A DNA stretch of 64,000 bases from JAWVFM01 sp963771655. GTDB lineage: Bacteria > Actinomycetota > Thermoleophilia > Solirubrobacterales > 70-9. The notes beneath the pieces are model-generated. The model was not told the DNA's origin. It was given only the letters and a program-made list of their open reading frames with translations, and did no database searches. This document shows, piece after piece, positions 53,825-62,494 of this stretch. The first letter of the stretch is position 1, and each line of letters starts with the position of its first letter. The stretch is from contig CAVYUG010000004.1 of assembly GCA_963771655.1 (NCBI GenBank), positions 186,001 to 250,000 on the forward strand, in the 5' to 3' direction. The position numbers and the translations under genes are program-made.

Positions 53825-55150
53825 TGGCGCAGGACATCGTCATGCCCCGCCTTTCGGACTCGATGGAGGAGGGCACGATCCTTCGCTGGATCAAGTCGAT
53901 CGGCGACGAGGTCGCGCTCGGCGACGAGCTGGTCGAGATCGAGACCGACAAGGCGAACATGGTCTTCGAGGCCGATGCCGCCGGGACGCTGACCGAGATC
54001 GTGGCTGACGAAGGCGACACCTTGCCGATCGGCGAGGTAATTGCGCGGGTGGGCGAGGCCGGTGAAGCCCCGGCCGCCGGGGCGGCAGACGGCGAACCGG
54101 CCCCGGCTCGCTCCGCGGTCCCTGCATCGCACCGTCCTCGCGTCCGTGCTGCGGATGAGCCGGCTGCCGGCTCACCGTCCGCCGCCCCCACCGCTTCCCC
54201 ACCCGCCCCATCCACCGGGGCGGGGGATGGACGGGTCAAAGCCTCGCCGCTCGCCAAGCGGGTGGCGCGTGAGCGGGGGGTCGAGCTTGCCGGCGTGAAC
54301 GGGTCCGGGCCGGGCGGGCGGATCATCAAGGCCGACGTCGAGCGGGCCGCGGAAGCGGGTCCGGCTCCGGCGCCGTCGACTCCGGCCGCCGGCTCCGGCC
54401 GTCGCGGCCGCCGCGGCGGGCCCGACCCCGGGCGCGCGGGAGAAGCCCGAGACAGCAAAGGGGACGACCCAGGTCGTCGAGCTCACGAAGCTCCAGCAGA
54501 CGGTCGCTCGGCGCATGGCGGAGTCGAAGGCGACCGCGCCCCACTTCTACCTCGACGCCGAGGTGGACATGTCGGCCGCCGTAAGGGGCCGGGCGGCGAT
54601 CAAGGCGGCCGCCGGCGAGGGCGAGGTGGTCCCCTCGTTCAACGACATGGTCATCAAGGCGTGCGCGCTCGCCCTGCGCGAGTTCCCGCGCGCAAACGGC
54701 GCCTACCGCGACGGCAAGTTCGAGCTCTATTCGCGCGTCAACGTGGGTGTGGCAGTCGCGGCGCAGGACGCGCTCGTCGTCCCCACCGTCTTCGACGCCG
54801 ACGTCAAGGGCCTGCGGCAGATCGCCACCGAGGCGCGTGCGCTCGCCGCGCGCGTGCGCGACGGCTCGGTGACCCCGCCGGAGCTCTCGGGCGGCACGTT
54901 CACCGTCTCGAATCTCGGCATGTTCGGCATCTCGAGCTTCTCGGCGGTGATCAACTCGCCACAGGCCGGGATCCTCGCCGTCGGCGCGATCGTCGAGAAG
55001 CCGGTCGTGCGCGACGGGGAGATCGCGACCGCCCACCTGATGCCGGTCACCCTCGCCTGCGACCACCGAATCCTCTACGGCGCCGACGGCGCCGAGTTCC
55101 TGGCCCGGATCAGGGCGCTGCTGGAGGAGCCGCTCGGGCTGGCCCTCTAG
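53824..55150 (+). CDS. pdhC: Dihydrolipoyl acyltransferase (E2) of the pyruvate-type complex, frameshifted
   Basis: The N-terminal lipoyl domain (MPRLSDSMEEGTILRWIKSI, lipoylated Lys in EIETDKANMVF) is followed by an Ala/Pro linker and the E3-binding domain (KASPLAKRVARERGVELAGV, GPGGRIIKADVE). In the second linker, between about 54370 and 54425, the frame breaks. It continues one base over with REKPETAKGTTQVVELTKLQ and the catalytic domain (RRMAESKATAPHFYLDAEVD, GGTFTVSNLGMFGISSFSAV). One extra base explains it; the repaired product is about 441 residues. The active-site motif reads DHRILYG, with Tyr where DHRxxDG has Asp. As an essential subunit, a real break would be costly, so an assembly error is likely. 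Confidence 0.85.
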
Positions 55151-55169
55151 AGCCCCCAGACGGGGCGAG

Positions 55170-55175
55170 TACGCT
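55170..55175 (+). promoter_or_regulatory. Putative −10 box (TACGCT) of the secreted-protein gene
   Basis: TACGCT ends 10 bases before the ATG at 55186. Confidence 0.4.
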
Positions 55176-55185
55176 CCCGGTACCG

Positions 55186-55686
55186 ATGAGCGTGCAGCCA
55201 CGATCCGCCGCAAGACGCCGACGGGTCGGGATCGTGACCGCTGCAGCGGCGCTGGTATTGGCCGCCGCGCCATCGGCGGTCGCTCGTAGCACCCACCACC
55301 TCAGGGTCATCGATTCGAGCGATCACATCGTCGCGACGTTCTTCACGGCGAAGTGCGTTAGGAACAAGCGCGGCTTCTTCGCGACAACGCCCCACCCGGA
55401 CGGCCAGAAGTACCTCCATGTTCGGGTCGAGGAGTTCAGCGGGTTCCACGATTACGACCTCACCCTTGGGCCCAACGCGGATCCATACGTCGTGTTCGCG
55501 GCAACCGACGGCACCCGCTACAGCAACCTCAACCGGCCGCCGTTCCCGTCGCCGGGGAGCGGGCAGGTCCGGTTCGCCAAGCACGGCAAGCTGATGGGCG
55601 TCGGGTTTAGCCCGGCGTACTCGGCCGACGCCTCCGACGCCGTCACCTTCACCGGCGTCCTCAAGTGCAACTACCCGAAGCGGTAG
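55186..55686 (+). CDS. Secreted protein of unknown function
   Basis: A 166-residue exported protein with an Arg-rich n-region (MSVQPRSAARRRRVG) and hydrophobic core (IVTAAAALVLAAAPSAVA). The mature part has two Cys (AKCVRNKRGF and VLKCNYPKR), likely one disulfide, and a beta-rich core (YLHVRVEEFSGFHDYDLTLG). No family was recognised. It follows pdhC in the same direction but seems to have its own −10 box. Confidence 0.75.
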   Translation: MSVQPRSAARRRRVGIVTAAAALVLAAAPSAVARSTHHLRVIDSSDHIVATFFTAKCVRNKRGFFATTPHPDGQKYLHVRVEEFSGFHDYDLTLGPNADPYVVFAATDGTRYSNLNRPPFPSPGSGQVRFAKHGKLMGVGFSPAYSADASDAVTFTGVLKCNYPKR

Positions 55687-55707
55687 GCCGTCGGGACTAG
55701 GTCGGGC

Positions 55708-55724
55708 GGCGCTCCGCGAGCGCC
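55708..55724. terminator. Bidirectional hairpin terminator between convergent genes
   Basis: GGCGCTC and GAGCGCC form a perfect 7-bp GC stem around a CGC loop. It is placed between the convergent secreted-protein and SnoaL-like genes, ending at the latter's stop. T-runs are lacking, so efficiency is uncertain. Confidence 0.5.
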
Positions 55725-56107
55725 TAGGACCAGAACTCGTCGCTTCGGGCCGGCTTCGCGTCGACCATCCAGAGCTCGGCGATGCGGCCCTCGGCCACGC
55801 GGGCGAGGAAGGCGGCGAAGTTGTGGAGCGTCTTCCCCCGTCGGTCGGCTCTGATCTCCACCATCGTCATCACGCGCTCGTCGTCGATCGGCACGACCTG
55901 GGTGATCGCGACGTCGAGCTCGGCCTCTGAGGTGTCGGGTAGTCGCGCCATGAATCCGTCGGCACCCTCGACCCGGTCCACGCCGGCGTCGGCGTTGGTG
56001 ATGTACGTGACGGCATCGTCGGCGAGCAGGGAGCGAACCGTGTCGAGGTCGCCTTCGGCGTAGGCGCCGAACAGGTCGCGCGCAAGCTGCTCAGGCCGAG
56101 TGGTCAC
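55724..56107 (-). CDS. SnoaL/NTF2-like protein
   Basis: A 127-residue alpha+beta-barrel protein: ARDLFGAYAEGDLDTVRSLL, VEGADGFMARLP and LARVAEGRIAELWMVD are typical of NTF2-like/SnoaL proteins. These include polyketide cyclases and many proteins of unknown role. GTG start; TATAGA (56116-56121, minus) ends 8 bases upstream. Confidence 0.82.
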   Translation of the reverse strand: MTTRPEQLARDLFGAYAEGDLDTVRSLLADDAVTYITNADAGVDRVEGADGFMARLPDTSEAELDVAITQVVPIDDERVMTMVEIRADRRGKTLHNFAAFLARVAEGRIAELWMVDAKPARSDEFWS

Positions 56108-56115
56108 TTGTGGGG

Positions 56116-56121
56116 TCTATA
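56116..56121 (-). promoter_or_regulatory. Putative −10 box (TATAGA) of the SnoaL-like gene
   Basis: TATAGA on the minus strand ends 8 bases before the GTG at 56107. Confidence 0.45.
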
Positions 56122-56156
56122 GCACCCACGATCGTCCGGCCGCCGAACGGGCGGGG

Positions 56157-56184
56157 TTGAAATGTCTTCAGGCGGGAATAGAAT
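56157..56184 (+). promoter_or_regulatory. Sigma70-type promoter of the branched-chain dehydrogenase operon
   Basis: TTGAAA and TAGAAT are separated by 16 bases, the best −35/−10 pair in the window. Transcription would begin near 56191, leaving a leader of about 140 bases before the E1-alpha ATG. This contrasts with the leaderless-type promoters elsewhere. Confidence 0.7.
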
Positions 56185-56190
56185 GCGTGG

Positions 56191-56331
56191 CAGTTCTTAC
56201 ATAGGGAGAAGGGGCGGAACCCCCGGCTCCCGCTCGAGTCCGTAGGAGCCGCGCCGGAGATCCCGTCGCGGCGAGATCACGGCCCGGCGGTGGAGATCCC
56301 ACCGGCGAGCCCCGACCGAAAGGCGGACGGG
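56191..56331 (+). promoter_or_regulatory. Structured 5' leader of the branched-chain dehydrogenase operon
   Basis: The proposed leader can form at least two hairpins: GGGG-CGGAA-CCCC (56211-56223) and GGCTCC/GGAGCC (56225-56250, 14-base loop). It is unlike any riboswitch I recognise. It could be a regulatory leader or simply a GC-rich untranslated region. Confidence 0.4.
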
Positions 56332-57387
56332 ATGGAGAGAAGCGACGCGAGCGCGGTCGTCGACCGGCGCGCGGATGCTGCGAGCGGCGACGGCCTCACG
56401 CGCGAGGACCGGGCGGGGCTGCTTCGTTACATGCTGATGATGCGGGCGTCGGAGGAGCGGGCGCTCACCCTCTACAAGCAGGGCAAGGTCCCCGGCTCCT
56501 TCTACGACGGGCGCGGGCAGGAAGCGATCTCGGTGGGAGCGGCGTGGGCGCTCGAGCCCACCGACCGCGTCTGCATCCTCCACCGCGACCTCGGCGCACA
56601 TCTGGTCAGGGGCGTGACGCCCGACCGCTATCTCGCCAACTACATGGGCCGCGCCGGCGGGGTGACCGGCGGCAAGGACGGGAACATGCACTTCGGCGAT
56701 CGCGCCCTCGGCTGCGTCGGGATGGTCTCGATGCTCCCCGACATGGCGCTGGTCGCAAACGGGCTCGCTCTCGCGATGAAGATGCGCGGCGAGCGACGGG
56801 TCGCGCTCACGTTCTTCGGCGAGGGATCGACGGCCAACGGCCAGTGGCACGAGGCGATGAACTTCGCCGGCATCCACCGTCTCCCGGTCGTGTTCGTCCT
56901 CGAGAACAACGGCTTCGCCTACTCGACCCCGAACGAGCTGGAGTTCGCGGTCGACCCGGTCGAGCGGGCGCACACCTATGGCTTCGAGGGCCTGACCGTC
57001 GACGGCAACGACGTCGAGGCGGTGCTCGCGGCGGCCAAGGGCGCGGTCGACATTGCGCGCTCGGGCGGCGGGCCGACGTTGATCGAGGCGCGGACGATGC
57101 GGATGCACGGTCACGGCGCCCACGACGACATGAGCTACGTCCCCCCGGAGACGCTGGAGGAATGGTCGCAGCGCGACCCGGTCGACCGCTACCGCGAGCG
57201 CCTCGCCGCCGAGGCCGGATTCGAGACCGAGGAGGTGGAGGCGATCGCCGCCGAGGTGCGCGCGTACGTCGACGAGTGCGCCGAGCGCGCGCTGGCCTCG
57301 CCGATGCCCGAGCCCCGGGTCGCGCTGGAAGGCGTGTTCGCAACCAGCTGGGAGCCGCTCGGCGACGGCGAGGGGAGGACGTCGTGA
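56332..57387 (+). CDS. Branched-chain-type 2-oxoacid dehydrogenase E1 alpha subunit
   Basis: A 351-residue ThDP-dependent E1-alpha. The ATG has AAAGGCGG upstream; a GTG 42 bases earlier is also possible. GSFYDGRGQEAISVGAAWAL, RDLGAHLVRG, GKDGNMHFGDRALG and the ThDP motif FFGEGSTANGQWHEAMNFAG to VLENNGFAYST are visible. MRMHGHGAHDDMSYVPPETL holds the phosphorylation-loop region. The adjacent amino-acid dehydrogenase supports a branched-chain keto-acid substrate over pyruvate or acetoin. The E1-beta GTG overlaps its end. Confidence 0.9.
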   Translation: MERSDASAVVDRRADAASGDGLTREDRAGLLRYMLMMRASEERALTLYKQGKVPGSFYDGRGQEAISVGAAWALEPTDRVCILHRDLGAHLVRGVTPDRYLANYMGRAGGVTGGKDGNMHFGDRALGCVGMVSMLPDMALVANGLALAMKMRGERRVALTFFGEGSTANGQWHEAMNFAGIHRLPVVFVLENNGFAYSTPNELEFAVDPVERAHTYGFEGLTVDGNDVEAVLAAAKGAVDIARSGGGPTLIEARTMRMHGHGAHDDMSYVPPETLEEWSQRDPVDRYRERLAAEAGFETEEVEAIAAEVRAYVDECAERALASPMPEPRVALEGVFATSWEPLGDGEGRTS

Positions 57388-58391
57388 GCGTCGCGGAGCC
57401 CGCAACCGCTTCGGCGAGGGGCGAGACGCGCGAGCTCACCTACCTCCAGGCGATCTCGGAGGGCCTGCGCGAGGAGATGCGGCGCGACGCAAGCGTCTTC
57501 TGCCTCGGCGAGGACATCGGCGCCTTCGGGGGCGCCTTCAAGATCACGGACGGGTTCGCGGCGGAGTTCGGGACCGACCGAGTCCTCGACACCCCGCTTG
57601 CCGAGAGCGCGATCATCGGCGCGGCGACCGGCGCCGCGATCGAGGGCATGAAGCCGGTCTGCGAGATGCAGTTCGCCGACTTCATCTCGTGTGGCTTCGA
57701 CCAGCTCGTGAACGTCGCCGCGAAGCTCCACTACCGCCAGGGGATCGCGGTGCCGATCGTGGTCCGCCTTCCGTCGGGAGGCGGCTTCTCGGGCGGGCCG
57801 TTCCACTCGCAGAACCCCGAAAGCTGGTTCCTCCAGGCGCCGGGGCTCAAGGTCGTTGCGCCCGCCACCGCGGCCGACGCCAAGGGCCTGCTCGTGAGCG
57901 CGATTCGCGACCCGAATCCCGTCTGCTACCTGGAGCACAAGGGCCTCTACCGGCACGTCAAGGGCGACGTCCCGGCCGGCGAGCACACGGTGCCGATCGG
58001 CGAGGCGCACGTCGCTCGCGAGGGCGAGGAGATGACGGTGATCGCGTACGGCTCGGCTGTCCACCTCGCGCTGGCAGCGGCCGAGGAGCTCGGCGAGTCG
58101 ATCGAGGTGCTCGACCTGCGCACGCTCTGCCCGCTCGATACCGAGGCGATCGTCACCAGCGCGCGGAAGACGGGGAAGGTCCTCGTCGCGCACGAGGCGA
58201 CGCAGTCGTGCGGCGTCGGAGCGGAGGTCGCGGCGCTCGTGAGCGCCGAGGCGTTCGAGGACCTCGACGCTCCGGTGCGCCGCCTGACCGCTCCGGACGT
58301 GCCGATCCCGTTCAGCCCGCCGCTGGAGCAGGCCGTCCTGCCGCAGCTCGAGGACATGAAGGAGGCCATGGATGAGCTCCTCAAGTACTGA
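57384..58391 (+). CDS. Branched-chain-type 2-oxoacid dehydrogenase E1 beta subunit
   Basis: A 335-residue E1-beta: YLQAISEGLREEMRRDASVF, CLGEDIGAFGGAFKITDGFA, RVLDTPLAESAIIGAATGAA, GGGFSGGPFHSQNPESWF and EVLDLRTLCPLDTEAIVTSA. QFADFISCGFDQLVNVAAKL is typical of BCKDH-like subunits. A GTG start overlaps E1-alpha, and the E2 gene begins 20 bases before its stop. Confidence 0.92.
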   Translation: MSVAEPATASARGETRELTYLQAISEGLREEMRRDASVFCLGEDIGAFGGAFKITDGFAAEFGTDRVLDTPLAESAIIGAATGAAIEGMKPVCEMQFADFISCGFDQLVNVAAKLHYRQGIAVPIVVRLPSGGGFSGGPFHSQNPESWFLQAPGLKVVAPATAADAKGLLVSAIRDPNPVCYLEHKGLYRHVKGDVPAGEHTVPIGEAHVAREGEEMTVIAYGSAVHLALAAAEELGESIEVLDLRTLCPLDTEAIVTSARKTGKVLVAHEATQSCGVGAEVAALVSAEAFEDLDAPVRRLTAPDVPIPFSPPLEQAVLPQLEDMKEAMDELLKY

Positions 58392-59634
58392 GACGGGCCT
58401 CGTCGAAGTCGCGATGCCCCAGATGGGCGTCTCGATGGCCGACGGGACAATCGCCGAGTGGCGCAAGCAGCCCGGCGACTGGGTCGAGGCCGACGAGACG
58501 GTCTGCGACGTGACGACCGACAAGATCGACGTCGAGATCCCCTCGCCGGCGACCGGACGCCTGGCCCGCCACCTCGCCGAGGTCGGGGAGACGGTGGCGG
58601 TGGGGAGGCCGATCGCCGAGATCGATCCGGCCGCGAAGCCCGGCGAGGCGCACCCGGACGAGCACAACGGCGCGGCGCGGCGCGGCGACGCCGAGACGGA
58701 GGAGGTCGATCGCTCGAGCTTCTACTCGCCGGTGGTCCGTCGAATCGCCGACAAGCACGGCGTCGACCTCGAGCGGATCGAGGGAACCGGAGTCGGCGGG
58801 CGAGTCCGCAAGAAGGACGTGCTTGCTCACGTGGGCAACGGGCAGTCCGGGGCCGAGGCCGAGCGGCCACTCCACACCGAGTCGCCGTACAAGGCCGAGC
58901 CCGCGCACCAGCCGGAGGCTGGTGCGACGCGCTTGGCGGGAGAGCGCCGCGAGCGGATGTCGCCGATGCGCCACGCGATCGCGAAGCACATGGTGGAGAG
59001 TCGCCGCACCGCGGCCCACTGCACGACGGTGGTCGAGGTGGACCTATCGGGCGTCGTCGCGCGGCGTGCCGAGCTGCGCGAGGCGATGCGCGGGCGCGGC
59101 GTCAACCTCACCTATCTCGCCTTCGTCGCGGAGGCTACGGTCGCTGCACTCGCCGAGTTCCCGATCCTCAACGCGTCGGTTGACGGGGACGAGATCGTCG
59201 GCCACGATGACGTCAACCTGGGGATCGCGGTCGCGCTGGAAGACGGGCTCGTCGTCCCGGTCATCCACCAGGCGCAGCGGTTGAGCCTCGAGGGGCTCGC
59301 GGCCGCGATCGGTGACGTGGCTTCTCGCGCGCGCGAGAAGCGGCTCGAGCCGGACGACGTGCACGGCGGGACCTTCACGATCACGAATCCCGGCCAGTTC
59401 GGGGCCGTGCTCGCGACGCCGATCATCAACCAGCCGCAGGTCGCGATCCTCGACCTCGAGGCCGTGGTCAAGCGGCCGGTGGTCGCCGAGAGCGACGGCG
59501 GCGAGGCGATCGCGATCAGGCCGATGACGAACCTGTGCATGTCGTGGGACCATCGCGCGCTCGACGGGATGGTCGCCGCGAGGTTCCTCGGCTCGGTCAA
59601 GGATCACCTCGAGGGCTACGGAGCCGACCTGTGA
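58372..59634 (+). CDS. Branched-chain-type dihydrolipoyl acyltransferase (E2)
   Basis: A 420-residue E2. One lipoyl domain (AMPQMGVSMADGTIAEWRKQ, lipoylated Lys in VTTDKIDVEIPS), an E3-binding domain (YSPVVRRIADKHGVDLERIE, GVGGRVRKKDVLAHV), and the catalytic domain (RMSPMRHAIAKHMVESRR, GGTFTITNPGQFGAVLATPI, with DHRALDG as the active-site motif). The frame is intact, unlike the other E2. The ATG lies within the last codons of E1-beta; the stop overlaps the next GTG. Confidence 0.93.
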   Translation: MSSSSTETGLVEVAMPQMGVSMADGTIAEWRKQPGDWVEADETVCDVTTDKIDVEIPSPATGRLARHLAEVGETVAVGRPIAEIDPAAKPGEAHPDEHNGAARRGDAETEEVDRSSFYSPVVRRIADKHGVDLERIEGTGVGGRVRKKDVLAHVGNGQSGAEAERPLHTESPYKAEPAHQPEAGATRLAGERRERMSPMRHAIAKHMVESRRTAAHCTTVVEVDLSGVVARRAELREAMRGRGVNLTYLAFVAEATVAALAEFPILNASVDGDEIVGHDDVNLGIAVALEDGLVVPVIHQAQRLSLEGLAAAIGDVASRAREKRLEPDDVHGGTFTITNPGQFGAVLATPIINQPQVAILDLEAVVKRPVVAESDGGEAIAIRPMTNLCMSWDHRALDGMVAARFLGSVKDHLEGYGADL

Positions 59635-60797
59635 GCGCGGAGCTCGAACGAAGAGCGGAGTCTGTTGCGGAGCGCGAACCAATGGACGTGAGCACCGTCG
59701 CCAAGCCGCGCACGAACGGCGCCCCGTCGCGAATGACCGCGCCGAACGGCATCGGGCCGGTTCCGCTCGAGCACGAGGAGCTCGTGGTGAGACGCGGGCG
59801 GCGGAGCGGCCTCTACATGGCGGTCGCGGTGCACTCCACGGCGCTCGGGCAAGCCCTCGGCGGGGCGAGGATCTGGCACTACCCGGAGCCCGTCGACGGG
59901 GTCCGCGACTCCCTGCGGCTGGCGCGCGGGATGACCTACAAGGCCGCGGTCGCAGGGCTCGACCTCGGAGGAGGCAAGGGCGTGGTCTGCGCGCGGTCGA
60001 CGCTGCCCGACGCCGAGGAGCGGCGCGCCCTCCTGCTCGACTTCGGCGACCTCGTCGAGTCCGTCGACGGCCGGTACGTCACCGCCGAGGACGTCGGCGT
60101 CACGCCCGCCGACATCGCGGTGATCTCCGAGCGGACCGCCCACGTTGCCGGCCTCGGCGCGGAGCGCGGCGGGTCGGGTGACCCGAGCCCCTTCACGGCA
60201 CTCGGGATCGAGGCCTCGATGCGCTCCTGCGCCCGAGCGCGGTTCGGGTCGCGGGAGCTCGACGGCCTCACCATCGCCATCGCCGGCCTCGGCCACGTCG
60301 GTTCGGAGCTCGCACGGCGGCTCAGCGCGGCCGGCGCGGAGCTCGTGGTCTCCGACCTCGACTCGGGCAAGCGGGCACTCGCCGAGTCGCTGGGTGCCCG
60401 TTGGGTGGAGCCCGAGCACGAGCTGCTCGTGGACTGCGACGTCCTCGCGCCGTGCGCGCTGGGCGGCGCGATCGACCACAGCGTCGTCGGGCTCCTTAGA
60501 TGCGCGGTCGTGTGCGGGTGCGCGAACAACCAGCTCGCCGACGACGGGCTCGCCGCGGAGCTCGAGCGCCGCGGGGTCCTCTACGCGCCTGACTATGTCG
60601 TGAACGCCGGCGGGCTCATCCACGTGTACCGCGAGATCCGCGGCTATTCCGAGGAGGAGGCGGTGGAGCTCGTGCTCGGGATCGAGGCGACGCTCGACCG
60701 GGTCCTGGCGATCGCCGCCGAGCGCGGGATCACCCCGCTCGCGGCCTCCCAGAGGCTCGCCGAGGCCCGCCTCGAGGGCGCCCTGGTGGCAGACTGA
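59631..60797 (+). CDS. Leu/Val/Phe-type amino-acid dehydrogenase
   Basis: A 388-residue NAD-dependent dehydrogenase of the Glu/Leu/Phe/Val family. DSLRLARGMTYKAAVAGLDL and GGGKGVV contain the two Lys of the substrate and catalytic sites. DVGVTPADIAVISERT and the Rossmann motif TIAIAGLGHVGSELARRL follow, then YAPDYVVNAGGLIHVY. The GTGA overlap with the E2 gene links it to the dehydrogenase complex. Leucine or valine would be deaminated to the 2-oxo acid and then decarboxylated by the complex. Which amino acid is preferred cannot be told. Confidence 0.9.
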   Translation: MSAELERRAESVAEREPMDVSTVAKPRTNGAPSRMTAPNGIGPVPLEHEELVVRRGRRSGLYMAVAVHSTALGQALGGARIWHYPEPVDGVRDSLRLARGMTYKAAVAGLDLGGGKGVVCARSTLPDAEERRALLLDFGDLVESVDGRYVTAEDVGVTPADIAVISERTAHVAGLGAERGGSGDPSPFTALGIEASMRSCARARFGSRELDGLTIAIAGLGHVGSELARRLSAAGAELVVSDLDSGKRALAESLGARWVEPEHELLVDCDVLAPCALGGAIDHSVVGLLRCAVVCGCANNQLADDGLAAELERRGVLYAPDYVVNAGGLIHVYREIRGYSEEEAVELVLGIEATLDRVLAIAAERGITPLAASQRLAEARLEGALVAD

Positions 60798-60802
60798 GCG
60801 CC

Positions 60803-61525
60803 ATGGACGAAGTCTGGATCGTCCGCATGGGGCTCATGCCCTACGAGGACGCACGCCGCGCGCAGAAGCGCGTCGAGGCCTCGCGGCTCGCCGGCGACGT
60901 TCCGGACGTGCTGCTCATCCTCGAGCATCCGCCCGTCTACACGAAGGGGCGCCGTTCGACCGCCGGCGAGCTGCCGATGGGCGAGGACTGGTACCGGATG
61001 CAGGGCATCGAGGTGCGCGAAACCGACCGTGGCGGGCGGGTCACCTACCACGGGCCCGGGCAGCTCGTCGGCTACCCGATCGTCGACCTTCGCGCGATGG
61101 GCGACGACGTTCACCTCTACGTGCGTCGGATGGAGCAGGTGGTGATCTCCTCCCTCGGCGAGCACGGTGTGGAGGCGCAGGCGGTCGACGGCCTCACGGG
61201 CATCTGGACCGCGGAGCGGCGAAAGATCGGGTCCATCGGCGTCCACGTGCACCGCGGGATCACGACCCACGGGTTCGCCGTCAACGTCTCGAACGACCTG
61301 GAGCCGTTCGAGTGGATCGTTCCCTGCGGGATCGAGGGCTGCCGGGTCACCTCCCTCACGCGTGAGCTCGGCTCAGAGCAGGATCTCGGCGCCTTCGCGA
61401 CGACGGTCGCACGTCGGTTCGCCGCCAAGTACGACCGCGAGGCCCGGGAGGTGGGTGCCGCGGCGCTCCACGAGCGCGTGCCCGGGACGGAGGCGCTCAC
61501 GACCGGCGCGGCGGCGGTACGGTAG
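60803..61525 (+). CDS. lipB: Octanoyl-[ACP]:protein octanoyltransferase LipB
   Basis: LipB moves octanoyl from ACP to lipoyl-domain Lys residues. The 240-residue protein has GGRVTYHGPGQLVGYPIVD, Lys141 in RRKIGSIGVHVHRGI, and the acyl-thioester Cys175 in IVPCGIEGCRVTSL. It lies 5 bases after the amino-acid dehydrogenase, so the cofactor genes travel with their E2 targets. Confidence 0.95.
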   Translation: MDEVWIVRMGLMPYEDARRAQKRVEASRLAGDVPDVLLILEHPPVYTKGRRSTAGELPMGEDWYRMQGIEVRETDRGGRVTYHGPGQLVGYPIVDLRAMGDDVHLYVRRMEQVVISSLGEHGVEAQAVDGLTGIWTAERRKIGSIGVHVHRGITTHGFAVNVSNDLEPFEWIVPCGIEGCRVTSLTRELGSEQDLGAFATTVARRFAAKYDREAREVGAAALHERVPGTEALTTGAAAVR

Positions 61526-61530
61526 GTCCG

Positions 61531-62490
61531 ATGACGATCGCAGCCGAGGACCGCCTTCACGTCACCCGCTCCCGGGCCAACCCCGGTGGAGCGCAGGTCG
61601 TCGAGGGCCGTCCATTTCGGGAGCGAAAGCCGCCGTGGCTCAAGGTCCCGGCCCCGGGCGGGCCGACCTACCGGCGGCTCAAGGCCGAGATCGGCGCTGA
61701 GAACCTCCACACGGTCTGCGAGGAGGCGAACTGCCCGAACGTCGGCGAGTGCTGGGAGCGAGGCACCGCGACGTTCATGATCCTGGGCGACGTCTGCACC
61801 CGGCGCTGCGGATTCTGCAACGTCCAGACGGGAGTGCCCACGTGGAACGATCCGCTGGAGCCCATGCGCGTCGCGGCCCAGGTGAAGAAGATGGGCCTTC
61901 GCCACGCGGTCGTCACCTCGGTCGATCGCGACGACCTCCCCGACTATGGCGCGAGCGCGTTCGTCGGCGTCATCCGGTCGATCCGCATGCTCGCGCCAGG
62001 TTGCAAGGTCGAGGTCCTGACCCCCGACTTCCGCGGGCAGGAGATGCCGCTCGCGAAGATCGTCCACGAGCACCCCGACGTCTTCAACCACAATGTCGAG
62101 ACCGTGCCCCGCCTGTACCCAAAGGCGCGCCGGGGCTCGAACTTCCTGCGCTCGTGCCGAGTGCTGCGCCTGGCCAAGGAGATGTCGGGATCCGAGGTCG
62201 TGACCAAGTCCGGGCTCATGGTCGGGCTCGGCGAGAGCTTCGAGGAGATGGTGGAGGCCTTCGGGATCCTGCGCGAGCACAGGGTCCAAGTCCTCACCGT
62301 GGGGCAATATCTCAGGCCGACCGAGCGGCACCTCCCAGTCGTGCGCTACTGGCATCCCGAGGAGTTCGAGGCGCTTGAGCGGGCGGCGCGGGACCTCGGG
62401 TTCGAGTCGGTCGCGTCAGGACCGCTCGTGCGCTCGAGCTACCACGCGGACGAGAGCGCGCGCGAGGTCGCCGCCGCGCACGCGGCGTGA
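61531..62490 (+). CDS. lipA: Lipoyl synthase LipA
   Basis: LipA is a radical SAM enzyme that inserts two sulfurs into octanoyl groups. The 319-residue protein has the auxiliary cluster motif CEEANCPNVGEC (Cys63, 68, 74), the radical-SAM motif CTRRCGFC (Cys89, 93, 96), DVFNHNVETVPRLYP and the C-terminal Ser in VRSSYHAD. TACGGT ends 7 bases before the ATG. It completes the lipB-lipA pair. Confidence 0.97.
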   Translation: MTIAAEDRLHVTRSRANPGGAQVVEGRPFRERKPPWLKVPAPGGPTYRRLKAEIGAENLHTVCEEANCPNVGECWERGTATFMILGDVCTRRCGFCNVQTGVPTWNDPLEPMRVAAQVKKMGLRHAVVTSVDRDDLPDYGASAFVGVIRSIRMLAPGCKVEVLTPDFRGQEMPLAKIVHEHPDVFNHNVETVPRLYPKARRGSNFLRSCRVLRLAKEMSGSEVVTKSGLMVGLGESFEEMVEAFGILREHRVQVLTVGQYLRPTERHLPVVRYWHPEEFEALERAARDLGFESVASGPLVRSSYHADESAREVAAAHAA

Positions 62491-62494
62491 GGCG

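Noticed and set aside
54515..55150. Stand-alone acyltransferase catalytic domain
   Set aside because: It is the continuation of the E2 gene after an apparent one-base insertion; without lipoyl and E3-binding domains it would not form a complex.
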